A stretch of DNA of 5,084 nucleotides from assembly GCA_023659785.1 (NCBI GenBank), contig JAGXOR010000098.1, positions 1 through 5,084 of the forward strand. Direction: 5' to 3'. Under the pieces are notes generated by a model that worked only from the letters and a program-made list of their open reading frames with translations, had not been told where the DNA came from and did not search any database. This stretch comes from Methanomicrobia archaeon LH_S13. GTDB lineage: Archaea; Halobacteriota; Syntropharchaeia; Alkanophagales; Methanospirareceae. The translations under genes were made by a program, and so were the position numbers. Of this stretch, positions 4,146 through 5,084 are shown piece by piece; the stretch's first letter is position 1; every line of letters begins with the position of its first letter.

Positions 4146-5084
4146 CCGTCCGCCTCTGCTTTCGCAAAAGCTTTTGGGACTGCTTTTCTTATTATATTAT
4201 ATGCTGCGTTCACATCTGCGTTTATGATTATTCGCTTTGCGCTTCTGAACAACCCTCTGCTCTTTCGCTTGCCAACATACTCTTCGTGATGCTCTATTGG
4301 TTCGTTATCTAAGAAGCTACACTTTGATGTATGACTCTCCTCCTGCTCCTTTACCTCTATCCCTTTCTCTTCTGCTTTATAGCCTATCTGGTTGATTAGT
4401 TTAGCAAACGGCATCTGCACGAAAGTCTGATTGTTTCTTATACTCACTTCATGCTTCCAGTTGTCATTATGCCCTATAACTACTGTTCCGATTTCATGGT
4501 CTACGCACCAGTCCACAACGAGCCGACTAACCTTGTGGAAGAAATCATTTAGTTTTCGCTCTCGTTTCACTGATAGCCTCTTTACCTTCTTCCCTTTTTT
4601 TATCCCCTGCAGGTCATATACGCTCTGCACTCTCGCCTTTTCCTTATTATAGAACTGGTTGATGCTCTTCGCAACTCCACCCTTAACAACAATCGGTGGC
4701 TCGCCGATGTTATTTACCATAGTTATGAGGTTGCGAACTCCGATGTCTATTCCTGCTATTCTCTCCTTGTTTCGTTCTATAACCTTGATAACCTTATCAT
4801 ATACAATTTCGAGTATATATCCCACACCTTTTGGGATAATTCTCACTTCTCTTAACCCTTCTTTTAGCCTCGTTTTTACTTTTAACCCAACCTTCTTCGG
4901 TAGAATAAGCCAACCGTTCTTTAGCTTCGCTTGCTGGTTCGTGAATACGAGGATGTGTTCTCCATTTTTCTCCTTATAACCTGGTATTCGCGGCCGTCTT
5001 AAGAACTTCTCTGGATGGACTTTCCATATCTTAATCGCTTTAAAGAAGGATTTCCATGACTTATCAAGGAGCATCAGTACATGT
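4067..5084 (-). CDS. tnpB: TnpB-family RNA-guided nuclease (IS1341/IS605 OrfB type), 5' end outside the window
   Basis: The frame has a methionine at 5074, but codons before it (H-V-L) are also open and fit the TnpB pattern, so the true start is upstream of the window. Numbering from that Met (335 residues): WKSFFKAIKIWKVHPEKF and RPRIPGYK (about 7-34) end the N-terminal part, a beta-barrel region follows (40-100), and RuvC-I is AGIDIGVRNL with D110. A Lys/Arg-rich helical insert covers 160-175. The RuvC-II strand is GTVVIGHNDNW (196-206), with Gly at 201 where most TnpBs have Glu. HTSKCSFLDNEP (248-259) and GKRKSRGLFRS (268-278) replace the CxxC zinc finger. RuvC-III is INADVNAAYNI with D287. 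No stops or frameshifts are seen. No tnpA is visible. It interrupts a COG1361 gene and ends inside it. The clade appears naturally to lack the zinc finger and canonical Glu, so loss of activity should not be assumed. Confidence 0.92.
   Translation of the reverse strand, partial: HVLMLLDKSWKSFFKAIKIWKVHPEKFLRRPRIPGYKEKNGEHILVFTNQQAKLKNGWLILPKKVGLKVKTRLKEGLREVRIIPKGVGYILEIVYDKVIKVIERNKERIAGIDIGVRNLITMVNNIGEPPIVVKGGVAKSINQFYNKEKARVQSVYDLQGIKKGKKVKRLSVKRERKLNDFFHKVSRLVVDWCVDHEIGTVVIGHNDNWKHEVSIRNNQTFVQMPFAKLINQIGYKAEEKGIEVKEQEESHTSKCSFLDNEPIEHHEEYVGKRKSRGLFRSAKRIIINADVNAAYNIIRKAVPKAFAKAEADGIEGVGLHPVRCPIDSIIRRGLKQNG
4067..5084 (-). mobile_element. TnpB-only transposon (IS200/IS605 superfamily), right-hand part
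   Basis: The element carries tnpB and continues past the right edge. Its right end must lie very near the tnpB stop, because COG1361 coding sequence resumes within about 10 nt of it (from 4065 downwards). This leaves almost no non-coding right end, so the end structures overlap the tnpB 3' codons. No terminal inverted repeat or target duplication is expected for this superfamily. Confidence 0.7.
4122..4139 (-). repeat. Perfect inverted repeat in the 3' end of the intact tnpB
   Basis: GGGTGTA / TACACCC, a 7-bp stem with a 4-nt loop, is encoded by the codons for GVGLHP about 55 nt before the tnpB stop. It occupies the same position in the protein (the C-terminal GxGL motif) as the hairpin of the decayed tnpB at 2097-2113. 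Confidence 0.7.

Noticed and set aside
4659..4979. Plus-strand frame of 106 codons
   Set aside because: It is the antisense of the tnpB beta-barrel and RuvC-I region; its hydrophobicity is a by-product of the Lys/Glu-rich coding strand.

Overview
The window most likely comes from an anaerobic archaeon of the methanogen/ANME-type Euryarchaeota. This rests on gene content alone: a COG2232-type ATP-grasp protein, a COG1361 (S-layer/CARDB-like) exported protein, the N-terminus of an HAE3/MMPL-type RND exporter, a TFIIB-type zinc-ribbon protein, and TnpB genes without TnpA. The rubrerythrin and its strong Shine-Dalgarno look bacterial in style. No rRNA, tRNA or CRISPR array was seen.

Layout. Positions 1-919 hold a complete rubrerythrin gene (94-666, +) and a 253-bp spacer. 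The spacer has two well-formed ribosome-binding sites that each lead into a start codon followed almost at once by a stop. Positions 920-2071 (+) hold an intact ATP-grasp ligase of unknown substrate. From about 2072 to the right edge everything real reads on the minus strand, and most of it is damaged. Reading leftwards from the right edge there is: a tnpB gene whose 5' end lies outside the window (4067-5084); the 3' part of a COG1361 protein gene that starts exactly at the tnpB end (3469-4074); the first ~75 codons of an RND exporter, in frame with a zinc-ribbon protein (2989-3447); a short secreted or membrane-anchored protein with an (LV)n signal segment (2736-2996); and a badly decayed tnpB of a different subfamily (about 2086-2600), which abuts the ATP-grasp stop codon.

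Interpretation. A minus-strand cluster of COG1361 protein, RND exporter and small genes appears to have been broken by two TnpB-type (IS200/IS605/IS1341-like) elements and at least one internal deletion. The decayed tnpB can be read as a series of distinct lesions: a scrambled RuvC-I motif with its Ile-Asp codons still visible out of frame, a ~40-codon deletion, and a 5-bp tandem duplication. The second tnpB keeps the RuvC-I and RuvC-III aspartates but lacks both the usual RuvC-II glutamate and the CxxC zinc finger. Both tnpB copies, although from different subfamilies, have a perfect 7-bp hairpin in the codons of the same C-terminal GxGL motif. This is where the omega-RNA/right-end structure of such elements is expected. 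No wholly new system is evident; the most interesting points are the TnpB right-end structures and the gene junctions.
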